Notes under the pieces: generated by a model
What the model was told of the DNA's origin: nothing
Databases searched by the model: none
Seen by the model: the letters and a program-made list of their open reading frames with translations, nothing else
Program-made: the position numbers and the translations under genes
Shown: one piece after another, positions 52,142 through 60,951 of the stretch
How positions within the stretch are numbered: position 1 is the stretch's first letter
Layout: the number at the start of each line of letters is the position of its first letter
Assembly (NCBI RefSeq): GCF_025137375.1
Contig: NZ_CP073720.1
Location: 434,001 to 498,000, forward strand
Origin: Dactylosporangium fulvum
Lineage (GTDB): Bacteria > Actinomycetota > Actinomycetes > Mycobacteriales > Micromonosporaceae
Direction: 5' to 3'
Length of the DNA stretch: 64,000 nt

Positions 52142-52434
52142 GCCACCCGCGGTACTCCGGTCAGCGGCCCGGCTGGCCCTCTGCGCGCCACCATCGCCTT
52201 CGGCGCGGTCCTCGGCGTCGTCGATGGTCGATGCGACATCCACGTCGGTACTCGACGGTGTGCCGGGCGCGGAAATACGACGAGGACGGTGGTGGGCCGA
52301 ACGCGGGGCACCCTCGGCTGCATTTCAACCCGGCTTTTTCCATCCGGGCGGCTGACGTGGCCGTACAGCTGGCCACCGGTCGCCGCCCGGTTGCCGCAAC
52401 CGTCGGGGATCTGCCGCGCTCCGCGCGTGCAAGG
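52142..52434. other. Gene-free stretch between convergent genes
   Basis: No supported gene in about 290 bp between the ends of the VanZ gene and the minus-strand hypothetical gene. No clear terminator hairpin was recognised. Confidence 0.3.
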
Positions 52435-52836
52435 TCAGTTCAAAGAGTTGTAGGACCAGGCGATGGTCACGTCCGGCTTCATCCGTAACCACAGCGTCGA
52501 GGCTGGCGAGTTGTCCGGAAAGTCCACACGTAGCAGCTCGCGGCCATGGATGCGCTCGACCCCGACGCTGCACACGCCCCGAAGATCGAGGTCGAGTAGC
52601 TCGGCGCCGGAGACGGCATGCAGCCGCAGCCGGACGAGCTCGTACCCCGGCTCGATGTCCATCTCGATGTCATGGCCAGCCCGCGTGGTCCTGAACGTGA
52701 CCGACGTGTATGGCCACAGTTCCCGCCAGTCGAACTCATAGCCCGTCGCGCGCTCGTCCTCGGCGTACCGGTAGACCGGCTCGGCCTCGAACAACCAGAT
52801 CAAGTCCTCGTAGCTGGGCACCGGCTCCATGGCCAT
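52435..52836 (-). CDS. Hypothetical protein
   Basis: A 133-residue acidic protein, strand-rich after an N-terminal helix (YEDLIWLFEAEPVYRYAEDE). Repeated beta segments (DIEMDIEPGYELVRLRLHAV, ELLDLDLRGVCSVGVERI) suggest a small beta-sandwich or jelly-roll. No family recognised. The start at 52836 is the first in the conserved-looking region; the ribosome-binding site is weak. The 13-mer CCGCATAATGCCG, also found at 4512, lies 41 bp upstream of this start (52877-52889). Confidence 0.5.
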   Translation of the reverse strand: MAMEPVPSYEDLIWLFEAEPVYRYAEDERATGYEFDWRELWPYTSVTFRTTRAGHDIEMDIEPGYELVRLRLHAVSGAELLDLDLRGVCSVGVERIHGRELLRVDFPDNSPASTLWLRMKPDVTIAWSYNSLN

Positions 52837-53054
52837 CAACGAATGATCCCACGCGCCGATGGTGTCCCAACGGCATCCGCATAATGCCGCCGTCCGTGCG
52901 CGCCGGCCTGACCGCACGCGGACACTCCACGTAGTTGTCGGCCCTGGGTTTAGCATCCGCGCGGCGCCCAGAGATGCTGATGAGTGTGTAAGGCAGGACG
53001 CCCGATCGGACACGCGTAGAACGGCACAGGGCAGACTGAGCCGGCCGTGTCACG

Positions 53055-54344
53055 CTATTGCGGGCGGTCGGGGTGGTTGTCGACCGGTAGGCGGTGCGTC
53101 ACCACGTCGCCGCGCCGTTTGTCCCATTGCCGGAGCGTGGGCAGCGCCACCGTTGCCGCGACCAACCGGATCGCGCCGGCGACCAGCCACGGTGCGGCTA
53201 GCCCGAACCATCCGGCGACCAGGCCGCCGAGTACTGCGCCGACTGGCTGGACGCCCCAGGCGACGAGCAGGCCGGCGCTGCTGACCCGGCCGAGCAACTC
53301 GACCGGCACGGTGCGCTGGCGCAGCGAGCCGACCGCGACGTTCCACAGTGACGCACCGAACGAGGTCACGGTGGCCAGCGTGGCCACGATGGGGAGGTTG
53401 GACCCGAACAACCCGATGCAGATCATCGCAGCCGGGGTCGTGAAGATGGTCATGGTGGCGACCGCCCGTCCGCCGAACCTCGCGACAAGCCGGTCGCTCA
53501 GTAGCCCACCGCAGACGCCGCCCGCGGCCATGAGCGCGACGAGCACGCCGTACCCGATCTCGTCGAGCCCGAGTCGTTGCCGGGCGAAGAGGACCAATGT
53601 CGGGACGGCCATGAAGCTGGCCAGGTTTGCGGCCGCGGACAGCAGCGACAGCGTGCGGATCAGCCGGTGGCGGGCAAGCCAGCGCAGCCCTTCGACGATG
53701 TCGCCGCGCAGCGGCCGCCGCTGTCCGCCGCGCGGTCGGGTCTCGACGGCGATCCGCGCGACGAGCGCCGCGGATATCGCAAACGTGGCCGCGTCTACCC
53801 AGAACGGTAGCGCGGTCGCGAACGTGAACAACAGCGCGCCCACGGGCGGGCCGATGAATTGGTGCGTCGTGAAGAACACCGCGTTCTGCCGGCCGTTCGC
53901 ACGTTCCAGGTGCTCGTCGGGGACCAGCGCGGGCACCAACTTCTGCCCGGCGACCTTCGCTACCGTCTCCGCCACGCCGACGCCGAAGGCTATGGCGTAC
54001 AGCAGCACGATCGATCCGGTCCGCGCCATCGTCAGCGCGGCGAGCGACGCGAGCAGCAGCGCCTGGACGATCTGGACACCGACCATCGCGCGGCGGGCGT
54101 CGGCACGGTCCACGTAGGCGCCGGCCGGCAGCGCGGTGAGTAGCCAGGGCAGCGTGCCCCAGGCGGTGACACCGGCGATCAGACGCGGGTCGGTCGTCAT
54201 CGTCGCGGCCAGCAACGGCAACGCCGCGAGCAACGCACCGTCGCCAACAGTGGACACCGCTGAGGCGCTCAGCAGCAACCGCCAGCCGCGCCGCGTTGCT
54301 GGGCGACCGACGGACGTGCCGACACTCGGGGCTGTCATCGTCAT
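53055..54344 (-). CDS. MFS transporter (MFS_3, exporter type)
   Basis: A 429-residue transporter with 12 predicted spans. The opening (LLLSASAVSTVGDGALLAAL), the loop YVDRADARRAMVGVQI with the MFS motif-A-like DRADARR, and VPDEHLERANGRQNAVFFTT are typical of macrolide/enterobactin-exporter-like MFS_3 proteins. Start ATG 54344 is followed in frame by another at 54338. It diverges from an ArsR-type regulator across a perfect palindrome and is therefore probably its target; a drug or metabolite efflux role is inferred. Confidence 0.85.
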   Translation of the reverse strand: MTMTAPSVGTSVGRPATRRGWRLLLSASAVSTVGDGALLAALPLLAATMTTDPRLIAGVTAWGTLPWLLTALPAGAYVDRADARRAMVGVQIVQALLLASLAALTMARTGSIVLLYAIAFGVGVAETVAKVAGQKLVPALVPDEHLERANGRQNAVFFTTHQFIGPPVGALLFTFATALPFWVDAATFAISAALVARIAVETRPRGGQRRPLRGDIVEGLRWLARHRLIRTLSLLSAAANLASFMAVPTLVLFARQRLGLDEIGYGVLVALMAAGGVCGGLLSDRLVARFGGRAVATMTIFTTPAAMICIGLFGSNLPIVATLATVTSFGASLWNVAVGSLRQRTVPVELLGRVSSAGLLVAWGVQPVGAVLGGLVAGWFGLAAPWLVAGAIRLVAATVALPTLRQWDKRRGDVVTHRLPVDNHPDRPQ

Positions 54345-54382
54345 GGCAGAAGCCTGGGGCGTCCCCCAGGACAACAGTTAGC

Positions 54383-54400
54383 ATTTAGCGTTCGCTAAAT
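54383..54400. promoter_or_regulatory. Perfect palindromic operator ATTTAGCG-TT-CGCTAAAT
   Basis: An 8-bp perfect inverted repeat with a 2-bp spacer in an AT-rich patch between the divergent MFS (54344) and regulator (54414) genes. The spacing and AT-rich half-sites match ArsR-type winged-helix operators. It lies only 13 bp before the regulator start codon, so autorepression would block initiation directly. Confidence 0.75.
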
Positions 54401-54413
54401 CATGGGAGACGGG

Positions 54414-55376
54414 ATGGAGATCCGTATCCGGCTCGGCGGCCCGGAACTCGCCCGGGTGAGGTTCGCGATGTCGCCGGCGTACGAGACGGTCACCGCGCTG
54501 CGGGTCTTGCGCCAGCCAGGCGTCCACGCGGTACACGTGCCGTGGGTGCGGTGGGCCCGCCCGCGGGTGACCGCCCTGCCGGATCTTGCGCTGTTGCGGG
54601 CGCTGGTGGCCCATGACCGATACACGCCGGCGTTCCTGATCCCTCCACCCAGCACACGCCTGCCCGACCTGGATGCCGAGCTGCGTCGGATCCGTGCCAC
54701 GCCGACCGCGCTCGTCCATCGCAATATCGAACGGCTGATGCCCAGGTCCACCTTGATCCGGACGCTGCACGACGACCCTCGCGGCGGGCTTCGCCGGGTG
54801 GCCGAGGCGCTGCGCCACCTGTACGACGCCATCGTGGCGCCCCACTGGCCACGCATCAGCCGCGTACTCGAGGCGGACATCACCCACCGCGCCGGCATCC
54901 TCGTCGCCGGTGGTGTCGCGACGCTGTTCGCCGGACTGCACCCGGAGGTGAGGTGGACCGACGGTGAGCTGCTCCTGTATCCGGGACAACCGGACGGTAC
55001 CGCCGTCGCGCTGGGCGGCCACGGACTCGTGCTCTGCCCGAGCGTCTTCTGCTGGCCCCGGGTCACCGCAGCGATCCGACCGGTCGCGGAGGGCACGTTA
55101 CGCTATCCGGCTCGCGGGGTCGCCACGCTGTGGGAGTTCCGCGAGCCTGCGCCCGACGCGCTCGCCGCCCTTATCGGGCGGACCCGGGCCGGAATGCTCG
55201 CGGCACTCGCCGCGCCCGCCACCACCACCGAGCTGGCCGCAACGCTCGCGGTCACGCCGGGCGCGGTCTCCCAACACCTCGCGGTACTACGCGCCGCCGG
55301 ACTCGTCACCACACGACGCGACGGACGCACCGTGCTGCACCTGCGCACCGCACGCGCCGAGACGCTACTCGCCTGA
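54414..55376 (+). CDS. ArsR-type winged-helix regulator with large N-terminal domain
   Basis: A 320-residue regulator. The DNA-binding domain is C-terminal: ALAAPATTTELAATLAVTPG, then VSQHLAVLRAAGLVTTRR with the wing DGRTVLHLRTA. The first 230 residues form a DUF5937-like domain (EIRIRLGGPELARVRFAMSP at its start). ATG 54414 has GGGAG upstream; ATG 54402 is possible. Divergent from the MFS exporter over the palindrome at 54383-54400, so it likely represses export until it senses the compound. Confidence 0.82.
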   Translation: MEIRIRLGGPELARVRFAMSPAYETVTALRVLRQPGVHAVHVPWVRWARPRVTALPDLALLRALVAHDRYTPAFLIPPPSTRLPDLDAELRRIRATPTALVHRNIERLMPRSTLIRTLHDDPRGGLRRVAEALRHLYDAIVAPHWPRISRVLEADITHRAGILVAGGVATLFAGLHPEVRWTDGELLLYPGQPDGTAVALGGHGLVLCPSVFCWPRVTAAIRPVAEGTLRYPARGVATLWEFREPAPDALAALIGRTRAGMLAALAAPATTTELAATLAVTPGAVSQHLAVLRAAGLVTTRRDGRTVLHLRTARAETLLA

Positions 55377-55496
55377 GCCCACGCGGGAACCCTGGCCCAG
55401 GCACCGACGCTACGGTGCGATGACCAACTTCGAGACTAGGGCGTGTCTCGTGGATCATCGGTATCGAATGCGGTAGATAGACGACTGCGTCTCGAC

Positions 55497-55680
55497 GGCA
55501 TGAGCTGACTGATGAGGAATGGGCGTTGCTGCAGCGGTCGCTGGCGGGACCATCGCACGGTGGACTCGGCGACCCTGTTCCGGGAACGGACTGGGATCAC
55601 CTGGCGGGACCTGCCCGAGCGGTTCGGTCCGTGGAAGACGGTCTACCAGCGTAAACGTCGCTGGACAGGTTTCCAAGCGG
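55497..55680 (+). pseudogene. IS5-family transposase N-terminal remnant
   Basis: Two short pieces of an IS5-type transposase N-terminus in different frames: ELTDEEWALLQRSLAG near 55500-55550, then LFRERTGITWRDLPERFGPW and KTVYQRKRRW near 55575-55660. The linker between them is deleted and nothing of the DDE domain is left. The sequence GGCGTGTCTCGTGGATCA around 55440 resembles a terminal repeat of such elements. Confidence 0.78.
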
Positions 55681-55727
55681 GTCGCCATGTCGGGGTGGTT
55701 GGTCGCAGGCGCGGCGAACGGCGCTGA

Positions 55728-56744
55728 TCACCTCGGTCCCCAGGCGGCGATCGCCTCCTGTGGAGACGTTGCGGCTGCACAGCCGGCGATGCGGTCCGTC
55801 CACGCGCGCACGATGTCGCGAAGTTGCGCAGGCTCCCGCACGACGAAGGGCAGTGCGAGCCCGGCCAGGACACCGGGAACCCAGTCGAGCCGCTCCGCCC
55901 GTAGCCGCACGAGAACCCAGTCCGCGCCGTCGCCGACGTCCGGTTCGATGCTGACGATTCCGCCGATTCCGCGCGGCAGCCGCGCCCGTACCTCGTCGGC
56001 CGTGCCCTGCACAGCGACGGCGACCTCATGCCGCCATGGCGTGGCGGCCAGGCTCGTCAGGACCACATCGGCGGGCTGGAAGCCCTCGGGCACCGCGAAG
56101 GTGCCGTGCGCGATTCGCACCTGCGCGATGCGGTCGAGCCGAAAGGTACGCAGTTCTCTGGACGCGGAGTCGGTGCCGGTCACGTACCAGCGCCCGGAGT
56201 GCGCGACGAGCCCGTAAGGATGCACGGTGCGCTCACTGCGCCGTCCGGTGCGGTCGGTGTAGCTGATGACCGCAGGTTGCTGCTGTCGCGTCGCTTCCGC
56301 CAGCCGCAGCATGACTGCGGCCTCCGGCGTCGGCACCTCACGCCCGGGTGAGGTGAAGTCGGTGGTCGCGAACAGCGCACCGAGCCGGGAGGCCAGCGCT
56401 TTCGGCAGTACCCTCCGTACCTTGGCGGCCGCGGTTTCGGCCGCTTCCCGCGATGTCGACACCAGGCCGGCTCGGCGGCCCGCCACCAGGCCGAGCAGGA
56501 CCGCAAGTGCTTCCTCATCGGTCAGCATGAGCGGTGGCATCCGGAATCCGGGAGCCAGCCGGTAACCGCCGTAGCGGCCCCGCACCGATTCGACCGGCAC
56601 TTCGAGATCAAGCAGGTGGTCGGCGTAGCGGCGTACGGTGCGCTCGTCGACGCCGAGGCGTTCGGCCAGGTCAGAAGCAGTGTGAGTGCCGCCGGCCTGC
56701 AGGATTTCGAGGAGGGCGAGCACCCGTGCGGTCGGCCGTGTCAT
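55728..56744 (-). CDS. WYL-domain transcriptional regulator
   Basis: A 338-residue regulator: N-terminal HTH_11 winged helix (LALLEILQAGGTHTASDLAE, VDERTVRRYADHLLDL), a WYL sensor domain (YGLVAHSGRWYVTGTDSAS, RTFRLDRIAQVRI) and a C-terminal WCX-type segment. ATG 56744 begins the conserved TRPTARVLALLE; an earlier start at 56882 would overlap the divergent VOC gene. A perfect 11-bp inverted repeat in the intergenic gap is the likely operator, controlling the VOC gene and itself. Confidence 0.88.
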   Translation of the reverse strand: MTRPTARVLALLEILQAGGTHTASDLAERLGVDERTVRRYADHLLDLEVPVESVRGRYGGYRLAPGFRMPPLMLTDEEALAVLLGLVAGRRAGLVSTSREAAETAAAKVRRVLPKALASRLGALFATTDFTSPGREVPTPEAAVMLRLAEATRQQQPAVISYTDRTGRRSERTVHPYGLVAHSGRWYVTGTDSASRELRTFRLDRIAQVRIAHGTFAVPEGFQPADVVLTSLAATPWRHEVAVAVQGTADEVRARLPRGIGGIVSIEPDVGDGADWVLVRLRAERLDWVPGVLAGLALPFVVREPAQLRDIVRAWTDRIAGCAAATSPQEAIAAWGPR

Positions 56745-56759
56745 GGTCAGATTCTTTCT

Positions 56760-56788
56760 CGATACCGGGCGGATTGTGCCCGGTATCG
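56760..56788. promoter_or_regulatory. Palindromic operator between WYL and VOC genes
   Basis: CGATACCGGGC (56760-56770) and its exact reverse complement GCCCGGTATCG (56778-56788), separated by 7 bp, in an 88-bp divergent gap. This is the natural binding site for the WYL-domain regulator dimer. Confidence 0.72.
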
Positions 56789-56832
56789 GTCCTAGCGTCT
56801 TGCTTGCCAACCCCGCAACGAGGAGAAACGTC

Positions 56833-57231
56833 ATGAAATTCGTGTCGGTCCGCATCATCACCGACCAGGTCGACTGTCTCACGGAGTTCTACGAGCAGGT
56901 CACCGGACAGACCGCCCGCCGCTACACGCCTGACTTCGCTGAGATCGTTCTGCCGGGGGCGACACTGGCGATCGGCAGCACCGCAACGGTCAAGCTCTTT
57001 GGCGAAGGCTCGGCCGAGCCGGCCGCCAACCGGACGGCGATCGTCGAGTTCCGCGTGGACGACGTTGACGCCGAGTTCGCCCGGCTGCGCGACATGATCG
57101 GCGAGTTCGTCCAAGACCCGACCACGATGCCCTGGGGCAACCGATCACTGCTGTTCCGCGACCCCGACGGAACGCTGGTCAACCTATTCACGCCGATCAG
57201 CGCCGAGGCGATTGCCCGGCAGCAACACTAG
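56833..57231 (+). CDS. VOC-family (glyoxalase/bleomycin-resistance fold) protein
   Basis: A 132-residue VOC-fold protein made of two beta-alpha-beta-beta-beta modules: FVSVRIITDQVDCLTEFYEQ opens the first, IVEFRVDDVDAEFARLR the second, ending in the typical SLLFRDPDGTLVNLF. The expected metal-ligand positions are not all His/Glu, so it may be a binding protein rather than an enzyme. An AGGAG ribosome-binding site precedes ATG 56833. Divergent from the WYL regulator, its probable controller. Confidence 0.85.
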   Translation: MKFVSVRIITDQVDCLTEFYEQVTGQTARRYTPDFAEIVLPGATLAIGSTATVKLFGEGSAEPAANRTAIVEFRVDDVDAEFARLRDMIGEFVQDPTTMPWGNRSLLFRDPDGTLVNLFTPISAEAIARQQH

Positions 57232-57332
57232 GTCGCGTGCGGACGAAGCCGATGAGAGTGCGTCCGCATGATTGTCGAGAGCCGTGTGCGCGATGCCTGG
57301 ATGATCTGCCTGTGAGGCGGAGAGGTTGCGTG

Positions 57333-58139
57333 TCAGTTCAGGAGCTTCTCTGTGAGGTCCATCAGCCGTGCGGCGTTGCGAGGGTCGAGAGTGGGAAGAC
57401 TGAGCGGAAGTTGCTTGCCCCGGTCGACGGCGGTCAGCGGCGCGGTGGGCGGCGTGTCCAGAAACTGGTGGATTGGTGCTACCGCGTCGGCGACCGGCCG
57501 GGCTACCAACGATGCCATCGCCAGCAGCCCGCGGAGCGCCAGCGGAAGCGGGCTGCGATCTCCGCTCTTCGTGAAGCCGGGATGGTAGAGCACATACCGG
57601 GCGCGGCTGCCGGACCGCTGGGCGAAGCCGACGCCTAGGAGGTCGTTGGCTCGACCGGCCTGTAGCTGTGCGGTGATGGTCGAGTAGCCCGCCGCCAGTT
57701 GCGGGTCCGTCCAGTGCACCGCGCCTTTGGTGACTCCGACGCCGGCGATATTCACGATCACCGGCGCGGTGGCCTGGTCCAGCGCCGGACGCAGGCCGAA
57801 GCTGAGCAGGTATCGGCTGAGGTAGTAGAGCGCGAACGTGCGCTCCAGCCCCTCGGTGGTCAGGGTGCGACGCGGCGCCAGACGGTTGGCAAACAGCGTC
57901 AGCGCGTCCACCACCTGGTATCTGGTCAGGATTTCCTCGATGACCTGCCGTGTCTCGGTCACACTGGACAGGTCGACGGGGAGGAAGGTGATCGAGCCGC
58001 CTGCCAGAGCCTCGCCACGTTCGCGGTTGCGGCCGAGCACCAGGACGCGGTCGCCGAGTTCGGCCCGCTCGAGGGCGAACGCGCGTCCCATCCCGTTCGT
58101 GCCGCCACTGATCACCACGACGCCCACGTCGCCCTCCAC
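57333..58139 (-). CDS. SDR-family oxidoreductase (WW-domain-oxidoreductase-like)
   Basis: A 268-residue short-chain dehydrogenase: cofactor motif SGGTNGMGRAFA (about 11-22), ALTLFANRLAP in place of the usual NNAG, IVNIAGVG at the Ser position and no clear YxxxK in the expected spot (the nearest Tyr is in GYSTITAQLQ). The altered NNAG and YxxxK suggest an atypical or non-catalytic SDR. GTG 58139 is the start; 65 bp separate it from the divergent HxlR regulator gene at 58205, which probably controls it. Confidence 0.78.
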   Translation of the reverse strand: MEGDVGVVVISGGTNGMGRAFALERAELGDRVLVLGRNRERGEALAGGSITFLPVDLSSVTETRQVIEEILTRYQVVDALTLFANRLAPRRTLTTEGLERTFALYYLSRYLLSFGLRPALDQATAPVIVNIAGVGVTKGAVHWTDPQLAAGYSTITAQLQAGRANDLLGVGFAQRSGSRARYVLYHPGFTKSGDRSPLPLALRGLLAMASLVARPVADAVAPIHQFLDTPPTAPLTAVDRGKQLPLSLPTLDPRNAARLMDLTEKLLN

Positions 58140-58204
58140 TACCCTTGACCGTTGACGTGTTCATCCTGCACAGACGGCCTGCGGAGCCGAAAGAAGGCAC
58201 TTTC

Positions 58205-58609
58205 ATGTCCACAACGAACACCGGTGTGCCTGCCTCACTACGCGACCATCAACTGCCGAGTCCGATTCCGATCGGCGAGTACGAACGCTGTCCGGTCACC
58301 GACGTGCTGCGGCGCGTGAGCGACAAGTGGACGCTGGTGCTGGTCACCCTGCTCGGCCGGCATCCGTATCGATTCAACGAGTTGCATCGGGCCGTTGAGG
58401 GCATCAGCCAGCGCATGCTCACTCGAACGTTGCGCACGTTGGAGAGCGACGGCCTCGTCGAACGTGAAGTGTTCCCGACACTGCCGCCGACCGTCGAATA
58501 CCGCCTGACACCGCTCGGCGTCAGCCTTCTCGAGCCACTCTCCGCGCTGGCCGACTGGGCGGTTGACCACCACGCCGAGATCGCCTCGGTACGTCAGCGC
58601 ACCATCTGA
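58205..58609 (+). CDS. HxlR-family transcriptional regulator
   Basis: A 134-residue winged-helix regulator with the HxlR hallmark single Cys near the start (YERCPVTDVLRRVSDKWTLV), RFNELHRAVEGISQRMLTRT as recognition region and TVEYRLTPLGVSLL as the wing end. The Cys may make it redox- or electrophile-responsive, as in related YodB/HypR proteins. ATG 58205 begins MSTTNTG; an earlier start (58145) has no better support. Divergent from the SDR gene. Confidence 0.88.
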   Translation: MSTTNTGVPASLRDHQLPSPIPIGEYERCPVTDVLRRVSDKWTLVLVTLLGRHPYRFNELHRAVEGISQRMLTRTLRTLESDGLVEREVFPTLPPTVEYRLTPLGVSLLEPLSALADWAVDHHAEIASVRQRTI

Positions 58610-59114
58610 GACACCGCGTCGCCCACTCATCTGCCGCGGTACGATCGCTATGCGGCATGACAGCCAGTACCGGCGGCTCGGCGCGCAGACATGTCAATGA
58701 CAGTGCTCTGGGCGCGTGTGGGTGAAGCGCAGGCGACGAGTTCGGGCGTTTGCTTGTAGCTCTTACGCCGGCGGAAGGACCGCTGGGGTGGCGACGGTCC
58801 AGCGGGGCACCATCTGCCCGGCGCGGCAGCGCGATACGGCGCGGTCATGCGTGATGGAATCGTCTGGATGACCGGCTGGGCTCCTCGGGCTTCGACACGC
58901 TCGATCGCGGGCTGAACGGCCTCGCTGTCTGATCGGGCAGATCAGAATTTCCAGCGTCGAGCTGTCGATTTGTCGGCTCGTTGTTCATCTTACCATCAGC
59001 GTAAGGCGTTTTGAGTCAAGCTTTTGGTCGGTGCCTCGGCCGTCGCGTTGGGCTCGTCATACAGGGAGCTCCGATGTCGTATCCTGGCCAACTTTGATTC
59101 TTTCGGAGGTTGAG
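58610..59114. other. Gene-free stretch, partly AT-rich
   Basis: No supported gene in about 505 bp. The right part (58930-59030) is markedly AT-richer than average and includes a short inverted repeat (CTTAC-CATCAGC-GTAAG near 58989), probably the promoter region of the GrpB-family gene. The left part has opposing short frames without motifs. Confidence 0.4.
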
Positions 59115-59720
59115 TTGGCTGAGTATCCGCAGGAAGTCACACAGCGCTTCCATGGAACCCCCGAGCAGATGGCTGCCGCCTTGGTAGGCAAGCCCCCAAG
59201 GAAGTGGCAGTCCATCGTCGTCGAGGATTACGACCCGGCGTGGGTGGACCGATTCGCTGCTGCCAGCTCGTTGCTCAACAAGGTTCTGGGCGACCTGATC
59301 ATCAGTGTTGAACACGTTGGGTCCACATCGGTGCCGGGCCTGGCGGCCAAGGCCATCATCGACATCGACCTCCTTATTGAGGACACGACGGACGAGTCCC
59401 GCTACATCCCCGCTCTTGAAAGACTCGGGTACCGACTCGTTCTTCGAGAGCCGTGGTGGCATGGGCACCGGATGCTCGTTAGCCCTGCGGAAGACGTCAA
59501 CCTTCACGTTTGGCCGCAGGATGCGCCTGAGCCTGTACGGCATAGGCTTTTCCGCGACTGGCTGCGCTCGCATCCGGAAGACCGCGAGCTTTACGCCACA
59601 ACCAAGCGGCGCCTCGCACGGGACACAGCGCATCAACCTAGCGACTACAGCCTGGCGAAGAACGACGTCATCGATGACATCTATGCGCGCATCTTTGCAG
59701 CAGCCAGCGAGGAGGGTTGA
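59115..59720 (+). CDS. GrpB/UPF0157 nucleotidyltransferase-fold protein
   Basis: A 201-residue GrpB-family protein, a minimal nucleotidyltransferase-fold family seen alone or fused to CoaE. The signature VEHVGSTSVPGLAAKAIIDI (about residues 60-79) holds the GS and the DxD-like acidic pair (DIDLLIED). TTG 59115 is chosen because GGAGG lies 5 nt upstream; the frame upstream of it has no ribosome-binding site. Biochemical role unknown. Confidence 0.85.
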   Translation: MAEYPQEVTQRFHGTPEQMAAALVGKPPRKWQSIVVEDYDPAWVDRFAAASSLLNKVLGDLIISVEHVGSTSVPGLAAKAIIDIDLLIEDTTDESRYIPALERLGYRLVLREPWWHGHRMLVSPAEDVNLHVWPQDAPEPVRHRLFRDWLRSHPEDRELYATTKRRLARDTAHQPSDYSLAKNDVIDDIYARIFAAASEEG

Positions 59721-59910
59721 GGCTGATCCCAAGCCATGGCCAGGCGGATGCACCGGCTGCGGAGGAAGGCGTCCGCTATGCCGCGATCCGCGCGCAATGA
59801 AGCGTGACGGGCCGGGCCGACGCTCGGCACCCGCTTTTGCCGAGTTGAGTGCAGGGGATTGCCCGAACAATGGCGTTGCGTTCACTGGGCGACGCCGATA
59901 TTTTGCCGGC

Positions 59911-60639
59911 GTGGAGATTGTAACTCGCGCCGATCGGCCCGAGCTGCACGAGGCGGCGGCCGTCGTGTTCCGCGAACGCTGGCCAGAGTTCGTTTTCCAC
60001 GACGACGTGCCGAAGAGATATATGGGCCGGGTCGAGGAGTACTTCGCGCGATACGACGTCATGGTGCTCGATGGGGGTTCTGTCGTCGCCGGCGGTTGGG
60101 GAGTGCCGATGGCCTGGGATGGCAGCGCCGACGACCTACCGTCGGGCTACGACGACGCGTTGATCCGTGCGGTGGACGGCCGAGAAGCCGGCATCGAGCC
60201 CACGAGCCTGAGCTTCATGGCGGTTGCCGTGGGCGCATCGCATGACAGGCGCGGTATGGCCGGTGTCGTGCTTGAGGAGTTGGTGCGACGAGCGTGGAGC
60301 GACGGCCTTACGCATGTGGTCGCTCCGCTTCGACCGACGTGGAAGCACCGCTACCCGATGGTGTCGATGGCCGAGTACGCCGGATGGAGTCGCCCGGACG
60401 GACTCTCGATCGATCCGTGGATCCGCACCCACCAGCGCATGGGGGCCTGGGTGCTCTGTCCAGCTCTGCGGTCGATGGTGATCGAAGGAACCGTCGCTGA
60501 ATGGGAGAGCTGGGCGGACATGGTGTTTCCCGTCACCCGAGAATATGTAGTCCCCGGAGCGCTCAACCTCGTGCTGATCGATCGGGAACGGGACCGCGGC
60601 GTATACGTCGAGGAAAACCTGTGGGTTCAGCACAGATGA
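59911..60639 (+). CDS. GNAT-like N-acetyltransferase
   Basis: A 242-residue protein with a GNAT-like fold: LHEAAAVVFRERWPEFVFHD, a beta-strand pair (VMVLDGGSVVAGGWGVPMAW), the acetyl-CoA region SLSFMAVAVGASHDRRGMAG (motif A, with the R-R-G-M-A pyrophosphate loop) and a long C-terminal part ending LVLIDRERDRGVYVEENLW. GTG 59911 starts the conserved segment. It stands alone about 190 bp after the GrpB gene. Substrate unknown. Confidence 0.75.
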   Translation: MEIVTRADRPELHEAAAVVFRERWPEFVFHDDVPKRYMGRVEEYFARYDVMVLDGGSVVAGGWGVPMAWDGSADDLPSGYDDALIRAVDGREAGIEPTSLSFMAVAVGASHDRRGMAGVVLEELVRRAWSDGLTHVVAPLRPTWKHRYPMVSMAEYAGWSRPDGLSIDPWIRTHQRMGAWVLCPALRSMVIEGTVAEWESWADMVFPVTREYVVPGALNLVLIDRERDRGVYVEENLWVQHR

Positions 60640-60951
60640 ACTCGGCGTCAAACCCGTAATGGGACGGCCTGCGCTGGTTAGCCAACGAGTGCTGACCGCG
60701 CGCATCTGCCGCTGACCGCGCTGACTGCAGCAGGTGCTCGTCCTCGATCGACGCCGGACTGCGGCTGCCGGCTTGCCTGGGACACCGAAGAGGATCAGAC
60801 GCGAGAAGGTGCCGCGAGAAGTGCTCGACGCGTGGTCAGACCGCACGATCTTCCATCTGCTTCTGTCGATGTCGGCACGTGGAGGGCGGGAGCGGAGACG
60901 GAGCGACGTGCCACCATCACACGCCGCCGACCGGCCCCATCGTTACCGTGG
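60640..60951. other. Gene-free stretch between convergent genes
   Basis: About 310 bp without a supported gene. Tandem CTGACCGCGC/CTGACCGCGC copies occur at 60691-60721 (spaced by about 20 bp). No terminator was recognised. Confidence 0.3.
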
